Positions 1 through 7,614 of a DNA stretch of 37,852 nucleotides are shown in pieces (within the stretch, counting starts at the first letter, position 1; each line of letters opens with the position of its first letter). Source of the DNA: Candidatus Anammoximicrobium sp. (GTDB lineage Bacteria > Planctomycetota > Planctomycetia > Pirellulales > Pirellulaceae); contig JAAYYU010000332.1 in assembly GCA_012515235.1 (NCBI GenBank), positions 1 to 37,852 on the forward strand, given 5' to 3'. Position numbers and translations under genes: made by a program. Below the pieces are notes generated by a model. The model was not told the DNA's origin. It saw only the letters and a program-made list of their open reading frames with translations, and made no database searches.

Positions 1-1
1 C

Positions 2-205
2 GACGAGTCCGCCGCCTCGTCGTCCGCGGGCGGCCCGCCGCCGATCGTGTTCTATCCGGACGGGTCCACGTCGGACGCGAGCGTGCTGCTGACCAATGAG
101 CGGTGCTTCGTCCAGGTTGCGCTGCGCGGGTTGACCGGGATGGTCCGCGTCAGCGAGCTGATCAGCAGCGAGGAACTGTCGGGCCTGGGAGGGATCACAC
201 CGTGA
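2..205 (+). CDS. gspH: GspH-like minor pseudopilin, C-terminal part (5' end outside window)
   Basis: The last 67 codons of a gene that starts before the window are open in frame 2 and end at TGA 203-205. The visible peptide contains IVFYPDGSTSDASV followed by a VQVAL...GMVRVSEL stretch. In GspH-type pseudopilins this F-x-P-D-G-S hairpin and the following strands close the globular domain. GspH is a minor pseudopilin of the type II secretion pseudopilus in the periplasm. The next gene starts with GTG inside this stop codon (GTGA overlap) and encodes a GspI-like pseudopilin, so the usual H-I-J-K order supports the call. The prepilin leader cannot be seen because the 5' part is missing. Confidence 0.7.
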   Translation, partial: DESAASSSAGGPPPIVFYPDGSTSDASVLLTNERCFVQVALRGLTGMVRVSELISSEELSGLGGITP

Positions 206-747
206 CAGCGCAACCGTCTTCGTTCCGGGCACGCATTTTGGCAGGTTGGGACTGCGTCCCTGCCCGTCCGGAACGGTCGAGACGGTGTCCCAACCTGCTC
301 TTCCGCCGCAGCGGGCTTTCGCTGCTGGAAGTCATCCTGGCGGTCGCCATTCTCGGCGGCTGTCTGGCGGTCACCGGCGAGTTGGTGCGATTGGGGGTGC
401 GAAACGCGGAGGAGGCCCGCGAGCTGACTCGGGCACAACTGTTGTGCGAGGGCAAAATGGAGGAGATCGCCGCCGGCGTCGCCGCCGTCGAGTCGGCGTC
501 GATGGTGCCTTTTGAAACCGACCCGGACTGGACCTATACCGTCGACGTCAGCCCGCTGGATGCGCAGCAATTGACCCTGGTCCGCGTCACCGTCCAGCAA
601 CTGGATTCGGAACGGTCGTATCCCCTCACCTTCACGCTGTCCCGCTGGATCTTGAATCCCGCTTCGACAACCGGCGAAACCTCGACCCCAACGACAACGG
701 AGGGCCAGACGGCAACGTCCGGCGCCAGCAGTGACGCGTCGAACTGA
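202..747 (+). CDS. gspI: GspI-like minor pseudopilin with extended leader
   Basis: A 181-residue protein. I chose GTG 202 because it overlaps the gspH stop (GTGA) and no better start lies before the pilin motif. The prepilin peptidase site is RRSG|LSLLEVILAVAIL, with Glu at +5 and a hydrophobic helix after it, and the downstream VRVTVQQLDSER strand fits GspI. It is a minor pseudopilin of the type II secretion pseudopilus tip. The leader before the cleavage Gly is about 37 residues, much longer than the usual 6-10, and the DNA of that extension contains a perfect 12-bp inverted repeat (241-252/287-298). The last part is Thr/Ser-rich and low in complexity. It overlaps gspJ by 17 bases. Confidence 0.8.
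   Translation: MTAQPSSFRARILAGWDCVPARPERSRRCPNLLFRRSGLSLLEVILAVAILGGCLAVTGELVRLGVRNAEEARELTRAQLLCEGKMEEIAAGVAAVESASMVPFETDPDWTYTVDVSPLDAQQLTLVRVTVQQLDSERSYPLTFTLSRWILNPASTTGETSTPTTTEGQTATSGASSDASN
241..298. repeat. Palindromic element inside the gspI leader
   Basis: GCAGGTTGGGAC (241-252) and GTCCCAACCTGC (287-298) are perfect 12-bp inverted arms around a 34-base centre. The element lies wholly within the gspI leader, between the GTG start and the prepilin cleavage site, and is read through in frame. It resembles an inserted REP/RPE-type palindrome, but I know of no named family that matches. Confidence 0.7.
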
Positions 748-1897
748 GCGATCTCTGGTGCGTGGCTTGGCGACGGGACGGGCTCTCCGCCCGCGCAGCC
801 CGCGTGCTGGAGCGGGGATGACCCTGCTGGAACTGCTGCTGTCCCTGGCCTTGACCGGCGTAGTGATGGTCATCATCAGCATGGCCATTCATCTGCACTT
901 GTTCACGTTGGACACGCGGCGGGCCGACGTCGAAGAAGCGCTGCTGGCCCGGGCCGTTTTGCGGCACATGGCGACGGACCTCCGCAACGCCGTCTGGTAC
1001 GAGCCGCTGGAGATGTCCAGCCTGGTCGGCGCGGGCGCGGCGGCGGACACGAGCAGCGTGCCGGACACCAACGCGGCGGATGCCCCACAGTCCGGCGGAG
1101 TGCAACCGCCGGACCAGCGTCAAGTGCAGTCCCCCAGCCAGGATCCACGGGGCCCCGCGTCGGCGCCGGAAGGCTCAGACGCCTCCGCCAGCGATGGCCT
1201 GGGCAGCGACGATCTGGAAGGTTTGGGGCTGACCGACGAGCCGTCCGAGAACACGGCGGACATTGCGGGCATGGTGGCCCCGGCCAGTGTGCCGGGTTTG
1301 TACGGCAATCAATACGAATTGTCCGTCGATTGCAGCCGTCTGCCGCGCGTGGACCAGTACGGCGGCATGGAGGATGCCGCGACGGGGGCCGTGAGCATTC
1401 CCAGCGACGTGAAGACCGTGTCGTATTTTTTGCGGACGGAAGACAGCCCGCAGGTCAATGCGCTGGCTACCGACGGCGGCAATGCGTTGGGCCTGGTGCG
1501 CCGCGAACTGGACCGTGCTGCGGCCTGTTGGGCGTCCCAGGAGGGAAGCCTGGACGCTTCGCAGCACCCCGGCAGCGTCCTGGCCCAGGAAGTCACCTAC
1601 CTGGAGTTCCGCTACTACGACGGCACAACTTGGTACACCGAATGGGACTCGGACCAGATGGGCGGGCTGCCGACGGCCATCGAGATCACGATCAGCATCG
1701 ATCCGGCCTTCGGCCGGAACGTGGAGGACCTGGATGTGCGGACGGCCAATGAGCTGGCCGCGGTCGCCGATCAGGACGAGCCGCTGTACCGCCTGGTCGT
1801 CCACTTGCCGATCGCGCAACCGTTGACGACAGACGCTACGCTGGGAGACTTCGACGAATCCTCGATGGACTTCCCACAAGGAGGGACGGAGCCATGA
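731..1897 (+). CDS. gspJ: GspJ-like minor pseudopilin with acidic insertion
   Basis: A 388-residue protein from GTG 731. The prepilin motif is AGAG|MTLLELLLSLAL at residues 26-40, with Glu at +5, so peptidase cleavage before Met30 is expected. The C-terminal half has the strand pattern VTYLEFRYYDGTTWYTEWDS, which is characteristic of GspJ (PulJ) pseudopilins. Residues about 99-180 form an Asp/Ser/Pro/Gln-rich insertion with no pilin-like structure, which makes the protein nearly twice the usual GspJ length. It would act at the pseudopilus tip with GspI and GspK. It overlaps gspI by 17 bases and gspK by the ATGA junction 1894-1897, which suggests translational coupling. An internal ATG at 818 would remove the leader and is unlikely. 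Confidence 0.8.
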   Translation: MTRRTERSLVRGLATGRALRPRSPRAGAGMTLLELLLSLALTGVVMVIISMAIHLHLFTLDTRRADVEEALLARAVLRHMATDLRNAVWYEPLEMSSLVGAGAAADTSSVPDTNAADAPQSGGVQPPDQRQVQSPSQDPRGPASAPEGSDASASDGLGSDDLEGLGLTDEPSENTADIAGMVAPASVPGLYGNQYELSVDCSRLPRVDQYGGMEDAATGAVSIPSDVKTVSYFLRTEDSPQVNALATDGGNALGLVRRELDRAAACWASQEGSLDASQHPGSVLAQEVTYLEFRYYDGTTWYTEWDSDQMGGLPTAIEITISIDPAFGRNVEDLDVRTANELAAVADQDEPLYRLVVHLPIAQPLTTDATLGDFDESSMDFPQGGTEP

Positions 1898-3681
1898 GGA
1901 AGTCTGGAGTGCGGCGTCGGATCGCCTTCTCGCGCAGCCCGATCGGTGCAGGCTCGCAACACCGTGGCCCGCTCGCTCCGCGAGTGAAACCGTGTCGCGG
2001 AGCGACACGCCTACGAGGGTTGGTCTCGGCGAAACCGAGACGCGCGGCGGCGCGTCGAAGGCGTGGGATGGTGCTGGTCATCGTCCTGGTCGTCGTCGCC
2101 GTGTTGGCCTTGGCGGCCTACGCCTTTCAGAACGTGATGCTGGCCGAAAACGAGGTCACCCAGATGGCGGGCCGGCAAATTCAAGCCTACTCGCTGGCCG
2201 CTTCGGGCGTCGCCCACGTGCAGGCGTTCCTGATGCAGGATGCCGCGTCGCAAGCCGACGCCGGCGGGCTGTACGACAATTCGCCCCAGTTCCAAGCCGT
2301 GACGGTGGTTCAGGAAGAAGAAGAGACCGACCTCGGGCGGTTCACCGTCGTCGCCCCGGCGCTGGACGAGGAAGGCTACTCGTCCGGCGTCCGCTACGGC
2401 CTGGAGGATGAATCGGCCCGGATCAATCTGAATGCGCTGACGCAACTGGAGAAAGACGTGACGGCGCTGTCGGAGGTCGCGGGAAGCGCCGCGGCGCAAG
2501 CGGCGGCGGCGGGCGCGGCGGCGTCCGGGGAAACGGAGTCCGAGGAATCCGGCGAAGTGTCGGATCAGGAGACCGCCGCCCGCGACCTGCTGATGGTCCT
2601 GCCCGGCATGACCGAGGACGTTGCCGACGCCATTCTGGACTGGCTGGACGCCGACAACGAACCGCGGGAATTCGGCGCGGAAGCCGAATACTACAGCGGC
2701 CTGTCCTCCGCCTACGCGCCGCGGAACGGCCAGCTCCAGACCGTGGAGGAACTGCTGCTGGTCCGAGGCGTCACCCCGCAGTTGCTGTTCGGCGCGGACG
2801 TCAACCGCAACGGCACGATCGACACGGGCGAGATCGACCAGGCCGGCGCGGCGACCGGCACGGATGCCGAAACGCTGTCGACCGGGTGGGCGAGCCGCTT
2901 GACGCTGTACAGCCGGGAAAACAACGTCACCGCGGAGGGCTTGTCGCGGATCAATCTGAACGAGGACGACTTGCGGACCTTGTTCGACTCGCTGACGGAG
3001 GTCCTGCCGGAAGAGCAGGCCATCTTCATCGTGGCTTACCGGCAGAACGGCGAGTACACCGGCAGCGAGACCGGGGAAGCGTACAGCAGCGGCGAGTTGG
3101 ACCTGAGCCAGGCGAGCAAGACCAAATTCAGTCAGGTGCTGGACCTGGTCGGCAAGAAGGTGCAGGTCAAGTTCAAGGACGCCGAACAGGAGACGATCCT
3201 CCAGTCGCCCTTCGGCGAAGACCTGGTGTCCATGAGCGAGTACATGCCGACGTTGATGGACCAGGTGACCATCGTGACCGACCCCGTGATTCACGGCCGG
3301 ATCAACATCAATCAGGCTCCTCGGGAGATCCTGTTGGGAATCCCCGGCATGACGGAGGAGATCGTCGAACAGATCGTCGGCCAGCGGACGCCGGACCCCG
3401 GCGCGGATCCGGCGTGCGGGCACGAGACCTGGCTTCTGACTCAGGGGCTGGTCACCTTGGACGAAATGCGGTCGCTGATGCCTTTTGTCTGTGCCGGCGG
3501 CGACGCCTATCGTGCCCAAATAATCGGTTATTACGACGACGGCGGGGCCGCTTCACGGCTGGAGGTGGTTTTAGACGCTACTCAGCAGCCGCCCCGCGTA
3601 TTACTGTGGAGAGATATCAGCCACCTGGGCCGCGGCTACGCGCTGGACACGCTGGGGGTGACGATGAGGGACGAAGGATGA
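1894..3681 (+). CDS. gspK: GspK-like type II secretion tip protein
   Basis: A 595-residue protein starting at ATG 1894 in an ATGA overlap with gspJ. The membrane segment follows RRRG|MVLVIVLVVVAVL near residue 60 and lacks Glu at +5. That lack is the hallmark of GspK, which caps the pseudopilus with GspI and GspJ. Helix-hairpin-helix/SAM-like parts follow: DLLMVLPGMTEDVADAILDW, a second copy near ININQAPREILLGIPGMTEE, and the usual long alpha-helical region. Residues 302-313 (D-V-N-R-N-G-T-I-D-T-G-E) fit a canonical EF-hand loop, which suggests calcium binding. About 58 residues precede the cleavage site, and their DNA holds three consecutive small palindromes (1972-2041). An Ala/Glu-rich linker lies at residues about 195-225. 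Confidence 0.8.
   Translation: MRKSGVRRRIAFSRSPIGAGSQHRGPLAPRVKPCRGATRLRGLVSAKPRRAAARRRRGMVLVIVLVVVAVLALAAYAFQNVMLAENEVTQMAGRQIQAYSLAASGVAHVQAFLMQDAASQADAGGLYDNSPQFQAVTVVQEEEETDLGRFTVVAPALDEEGYSSGVRYGLEDESARINLNALTQLEKDVTALSEVAGSAAAQAAAAGAAASGETESEESGEVSDQETAARDLLMVLPGMTEDVADAILDWLDADNEPREFGAEAEYYSGLSSAYAPRNGQLQTVEELLLVRGVTPQLLFGADVNRNGTIDTGEIDQAGAATGTDAETLSTGWASRLTLYSRENNVTAEGLSRINLNEDDLRTLFDSLTEVLPEEQAIFIVAYRQNGEYTGSETGEAYSSGELDLSQASKTKFSQVLDLVGKKVQVKFKDAEQETILQSPFGEDLVSMSEYMPTLMDQVTIVTDPVIHGRININQAPREILLGIPGMTEEIVEQIVGQRTPDPGADPACGHETWLLTQGLVTLDEMRSLMPFVCAGGDAYRAQIIGYYDDGGAASRLEVVLDATQQPPRVLLWRDISHLGRGYALDTLGVTMRDEG
1972..2041. repeat. Three consecutive palindromes in the gspK leader
   Basis: CTCGC-tcc-GCGAG (1972-1984), CGTGTCGC-gga-GCGACACG (1991-2009) and GTCTCGG-cgaaa-CCGAGAC (2023-2041) lie within 70 bases of the gspK leader and are read in frame. 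Each is a perfect stem with a 3-5 base loop. Clusters like this usually mark dispersed palindromic repeats rather than protein-coding constraint. The encoded residues are mainly Arg, Ala, Gly and Pro. Confidence 0.65.
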
Positions 3682-3743
3682 AGGATGAGATGGTTCGAGA
3701 CGCCGCGACCCTGGACTGAAACTTTGGACACACAGCGAAAATC

Positions 3744-5213
3744 ATGGCAAGACTTCTGGCTTTAGAATGGGATCCTCGCGAAGCCCGGTTGGTCGTTGCC
3801 CGCACGATGGGACGGACCGTGGAGGTGGAGCAAGCGTTCACGGTGCCGCTGGACGCCGGCGGGGAATCGGCCGGCGCGGAATTGGCGGGTGGCGAAGTCG
3901 GCAGTGCCGACCTTTGTGCGCGGCTGGCGGAAGCTTGCCGCCAACGGAACGTGGGACGCTGTCAGGCGCTGGTGGCCGTGCCTCGCGGCAAGATCGAATT
4001 GCGGGTCCTGCAAGTGCCGCCGGCGCCGGATGAGGAGCTGCCCGAGTTGGTCCGCTTTCAAGCCTTGCGGCAGTTCACGTCGCTGGGCGAAGACTGGCCG
4101 CTGGATTTCGTCCGCCTCCAGTCGGCCGACGAGCAACAGACGCGGGTGCTGGCGGCGACGGTCGCGCCTTCGGTCGTGGGCGAGATCCACCAGGTCTGCG
4201 CGGCGCTGGAATCGCCCGCCACCAGCATCGTGCTGCGGCCGTTCGCCTCGGCCTCGTGGTTCAACCGTTTCGCCGCGGACGGCCGCTGCCGATTGTTGGT
4301 CGAGCTGTTTGCGGAGGAGGCCGACCTGAACGTGGTCGCCGGCGGGCAAATGCTGTTGCTGCGTTCGGTCCGGTTGCCCACGCACGATCGGGACGCGGCG
4401 CTGGTGGGCGAGATCCGCCGCACGCTGGCTGCCGCGCGGAACCAGTTGAGCGACCAGGCCGTGGAGGCGGTGGCCCTGTTGGGCAGTCCGGCCGAACTGG
4501 GCAGTTTGCCGAGCGAGTTGCCGGGAACGTTGGGACTGGACGTCGAGTCCTTCGATCCGTTGGACCGCGTGACGTTGCCGGCCGAGGCGCAAAGCGGCTT
4601 GGCGGATTGCAGCGGCCGTTTTGCGGCCCTGTTGGGCATGATCCACGACGACGCCGACAGCCGGCCGCACGGGATCGATTTTCTGAATCCCCGGCAGCGG
4701 CCCAAAACGCCCGATCGCCGCCGCCGCTATGCCTGGCTGGCGGCTGCCGCGGCCGGTGTCCTGTTGGTGTTGGGCGGCCTGTTCGCCTGGCAGATCCAAC
4801 GATACGACCAGCGGTTGGAAACGCTGCGGGCGGAAAGCAAGGACCTGGACGAACCCGTCAAGTCGGCCGACAGGCTGCGGGCCGACGTGGCAGTCATCGA
4901 CACGTTCGCGGCCGGCGATGTCAACTGGCTGGAGCAACTGGCCGATCTTTCGGAGAAGTTCCCCAGTTCTGAAGATGCGACGGTAGATACGGCCACGTTC
5001 AGCTCGCTGAGCGAAGGTGGCGGCCAGATCTTTTTGGAAGGCTACGTGCGGGATCCGGCGGTCATCGAAGCCCTGGAATCTCGGCTCCGCGACACACATC
5101 GCCAGGTGACGGGCGGCGGCACCCAGTTCGACGAGCGGCAGCCGGAACTCCGCTGGCAGTTCAAAGAGAAGATTGTGGTCCTGCCGCCGTCGAGTCAGGA
5201 GGCCGCCCCATGA
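3744..5213 (+). CDS. PilM/GspL-like type II secretion assembly protein
   Basis: A 489-residue protein. Residues 1-300 begin MARLLALEWD and have the pattern of the actin-like PilM/GspL cytoplasmic domain, with a VAVPRGKIELRVLQVP stretch and a long Leu-rich middle. Residues about 329-349 (YAWLAAAAAGVLLVLGGLFA) form one membrane helix. A coiled region and a PilN/GspL-periplasmic-like domain (FSSLSEGGGQIFLEGYV) follow. Such proteins link the secretion ATPase on the cytoplasmic face to the periplasmic assembly platform. It lies 62 bases after gspK and its TGA overlaps the next ATG (ATGA, 5210-5213), so the two are probably translated together. No clear Shine-Dalgarno site precedes ATG 3744. Whether it is closer to PilM-PilN or to GspL cannot be settled by eye. 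Confidence 0.7.
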   Translation: MARLLALEWDPREARLVVARTMGRTVEVEQAFTVPLDAGGESAGAELAGGEVGSADLCARLAEACRQRNVGRCQALVAVPRGKIELRVLQVPPAPDEELPELVRFQALRQFTSLGEDWPLDFVRLQSADEQQTRVLAATVAPSVVGEIHQVCAALESPATSIVLRPFASASWFNRFAADGRCRLLVELFAEEADLNVVAGGQMLLLRSVRLPTHDRDAALVGEIRRTLAAARNQLSDQAVEAVALLGSPAELGSLPSELPGTLGLDVESFDPLDRVTLPAEAQSGLADCSGRFAALLGMIHDDADSRPHGIDFLNPRQRPKTPDRRRRYAWLAAAAAGVLLVLGGLFAWQIQRYDQRLETLRAESKDLDEPVKSADRLRADVAVIDTFAAGDVNWLEQLADLSEKFPSSEDATVDTATFSSLSEGGGQIFLEGYVRDPAVIEALESRLRDTHRQVTGGGTQFDERQPELRWQFKEKIVVLPPSSQEAAP

Positions 5214-6415
5214 CGAAACGAGAACGAACCCTGGCGATGCTCGTGGGCGCAAGTCTGCTGGTCCTGGTCGCGCTGTACGGGAGCAAGAAGGTGAGCGACG
5301 CCCTCCGCACTCGGCGCGCGCAGATCGCGGGTCTGGAGAAGCAGGTCCGTGACAAGAACCGGATGGTGCGGTTGAGCCAAGAGCACGCCGACCGGATGCA
5401 GGACTACCAGCGCCGTGCCTTGCCCAGCGACCTCGAAAAGGCCCGCTCGCTGTACCAGACCTGGCTGTTGAGCCTGGTCAAGGACGCGGGTTTCCAGGAT
5501 CCGCAGGTGAGCGTCTTGCCGGCGCGGAGCGAGAAAGGCGTCTACGACACGTTGGCGTTTTCCGTCAGCGGCCGGGGAGATCTCCAGAAGCTGGTCGCGT
5601 TCCTCCACCGTTTCTATGCGGCGGATTTGCTGCACCGCGTGCGGCGGTTGTACGCCAAACGCGTGCCGGGCACCAAGCAGTTGGACCTGGCGTTTGCAAT
5701 CGACGCGGTCTCGCTGCCCGGCTCCGACAACGCGGACAAGCTGAACGACCAGCCCTCGCAACGGCTGACCCGCGGCGACCTCGAAGCCTATCGGAACCCT
5801 GTTTTGAACCGCAACTTGACCGGTCCGGCAAACAAGGAGCCGGCCCTGGAGACGATCGGGGACCAATCCAAGTACGCCGGCGATCTGGTGTCGTTTGCCG
5901 TCCAGGCGCGGGATCCCGACAAGTGGGACCAGGTGACTTACAGCCTGGAGTCTGGCAGTCTGCCGAACGCCAAGATCGATCCCCAAAGCGGCCGGTTCGA
6001 ATGGCAGGCCGAGAAGACCGGCGACTACGAAGTGGTCGTGACCGCCACCGACGACGGCCTCCCGCCCAAGACGGCGCGGCAGACGGTCAAGATCAGCGTC
6101 ACCGAAAGGCCGCCGGACATGACTCCGCCGCCAGCGGTTCCGCCGCCGAGCTTCGAACAGGCGAAGTTTGCGTATCTCACGGCGATCACCGAGGCGGACG
6201 GGAAACGGCAGGCTTGGATCAGCCTGAGAACCGAAGGCAAGCTGCTGAAGCTGTTCGAGGGCGAAGCGTTTCCGATCGGCGAGGTGACGGTCAAGGTTCT
6301 GCGGATCGCCGAAAAGACCGTCGAATTGGACGCCCCTGCCCTGCCCAAACGCTTGCTGGTTACCCTGGGCCAAAGCGTGGCGGAGGGCCGGGAACTGACC
6401 GCGCCGGGGACTTGA
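5210..6415 (+). CDS. GspM/PilO-like protein with Ig-like domain
   Basis: A 401-residue inner-membrane protein. A membrane helix at residues 7-24 (TLAMLVGASLLVLVALYG) is followed by a coiled coil (about 30-70) and a region matching the GspM/PilO ferredoxin-like fold (about 75-165, with FSVSGRGDLQKLVAFLHRFY). Residues about 215-305 look like a putative-Ig/cadherin-like domain: VTYSLESGSLPNAKIDP, FEWQAEKTGDYEVVVTATDD. The end (KLFEGEAFPIGEVTVKVLRI) resembles a small beta domain of PilP/GspC type. It would complete the inner-membrane platform begun by the preceding gene. Family members usually stop after the ferredoxin-like fold, so this is a fused, enlarged version. The Ig-like extension may reach toward the secretin. 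It is the last gene of the operon. Confidence 0.6.
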   Translation: MTKRERTLAMLVGASLLVLVALYGSKKVSDALRTRRAQIAGLEKQVRDKNRMVRLSQEHADRMQDYQRRALPSDLEKARSLYQTWLLSLVKDAGFQDPQVSVLPARSEKGVYDTLAFSVSGRGDLQKLVAFLHRFYAADLLHRVRRLYAKRVPGTKQLDLAFAIDAVSLPGSDNADKLNDQPSQRLTRGDLEAYRNPVLNRNLTGPANKEPALETIGDQSKYAGDLVSFAVQARDPDKWDQVTYSLESGSLPNAKIDPQSGRFEWQAEKTGDYEVVVTATDDGLPPKTARQTVKISVTERPPDMTPPPAVPPPSFEQAKFAYLTAITEADGKRQAWISLRTEGKLLKLFEGEAFPIGEVTVKVLRIAEKTVELDAPALPKRLLVTLGQSVAEGRELTAPGT

Positions 6416-6458
6416 ACGGCCCGCGGGAGACCGGGTGGGACGCATCGCTTGCCGGCGG

Positions 6459-7571
6459 CTACGGCTCCACGGACGGAAGCTTGCGCGGCAAGACGTTCGA
6501 CGAGGACAGCTGGGGCGAAACCTCGCGCCGCGCGGTGGATTCCCAGACTTGAATGCGGTTGCGAAAGGCTGTATTCAACTCTGGCCCGTCCTGGCCGCCA
6601 TGCCTCTCCGCGGGCGGCCTGTCCGGCGAGGCGATCGTGGCGGCGGGACCGCGGAGCTTCTGCAGCATGTCCTGGGCGGCGACCAGCGAGGGATCGATCC
6701 GCAGCGATTCTTCCAGCAGCGCGGCCGCCTCTTGCGTCTGGTTCTTCTGCGACAGCAGGCAGGCGGCGTTGAACAGGGCGGTCGCTTCGGGATGGACGGC
6801 GCGCAGGGCGTCGACCCCCTCCGCCACGCGCCCCGACTCGATCAGCGCGGCGGCCAGATTGTTGCGGTAGCGGACGTTGCGCGGCTCGAGCCGGACGGCC
6901 GTCTGGAAGCTCTCCAGCGAAGCGCTCAAGTTTCCCCGCCGGGCGTGGAACAAGCCGAGATCGTTTAGCACCGTGGTGTTCGTGGGGGCCAGGCCTTGCG
7001 CGCGGTGGTACAACTGCAGCGCCTGATCCCCGTTGCCCTGCCGGTCCTGAAAGCGGGCAAAGGCGATCAGGGCATTCACGTCGCGCGGATCCAGCTGCAA
7101 CGCTTTCTCGTACTGCTGCCGCGCGTGCTCGACGGCCCCCTGGTTCTCCGACAACTGGGCGGCCTGCACGTACAGAGCCGGAGTCAGCCGCGCGGGCGCG
7201 CTGGACAATTTGGCGGGATCGCTGGCCGGAATCACCTTGGGCTTCACATCCAGCGCGGACGAGACCTTTTCGCCGGCCGATTTGAAGGCCTTGGTGACCG
7301 ACTGCGTCGCCTTGGTGACCGATTGCGTCGCGGCAGACAACGGACTGGCGGCCGCCGCGCCGCTGGGCGCCGCAGCCGCGCTGGGATGCATCGTAGCGCT
7401 GTGCGACGGATTGCCCGCCAGGGAAGCGCGGTCCGGGTTGAAAAAGCCCGACAGACTCGTGCTGCCGGATCGGCCCCAATCGCGCTCCCAGGGCAGAGGA
7501 GAACTGCAGCCGGCGGCGAATAGCAGGAAGCAGAGCCAAAGGACTCGGGCAAGCGGCTTCCGGTTGTTCAT
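6459..7571 (-). CDS. tadD: TPR lipoprotein of TadD type
   Basis: A 370-residue protein. ATG 7571 is preceded by GGAGGT seven bases upstream and begins a lipoprotein signal ending LLFAAGC (Cys22). Residues about 60-105 are Ala/Ser-rich and contain a doubled ATQSVTK heptad encoded by a 21-bp tandem repeat (7288-7329). Residues about 120-290 hold at least four tetratricopeptide repeats, for example AVEHARQQYEKALQLDPRDV and NLSASLESFQTAVRLEPRNV. TadD lipoproteins of this form help assemble the Tad/Flp pilus secretin at the outer membrane. The position at the end of a tadA-tadB-tadC run on the same strand supports the name, although TPR lipoproteins are common and the match is by architecture only. 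It converges with the type II secretion operon across 43 bases. Confidence 0.65.
   Translation of the reverse strand: MNNRKPLARVLWLCFLLFAAGCSSPLPWERDWGRSGSTSLSGFFNPDRASLAGNPSHSATMHPSAAAAPSGAAAASPLSAATQSVTKATQSVTKAFKSAGEKVSSALDVKPKVIPASDPAKLSSAPARLTPALYVQAAQLSENQGAVEHARQQYEKALQLDPRDVNALIAFARFQDRQGNGDQALQLYHRAQGLAPTNTTVLNDLGLFHARRGNLSASLESFQTAVRLEPRNVRYRNNLAAALIESGRVAEGVDALRAVHPEATALFNAACLLSQKNQTQEAAALLEESLRIDPSLVAAQDMLQKLRGPAATIASPDRPPAERHGGQDGPELNTAFRNRIQVWESTARREVSPQLSSSNVLPRKLPSVEP
7288..7329. repeat. 21-bp tandem repeat in tadD
   Basis: Two copies of a 21-base unit (7288-7308 and 7309-7329) differ at a single position. On the minus strand they encode a doubled ATQSVTK heptad in the low-complexity linker after the lipidated Cys. 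This looks like slippage duplication. Confidence 0.8.
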
Positions 7572-7614
7572 GTCGCACCTCCGTGCGCTGGACTCTTCGC
7601 CAAGGTCTACGGGA

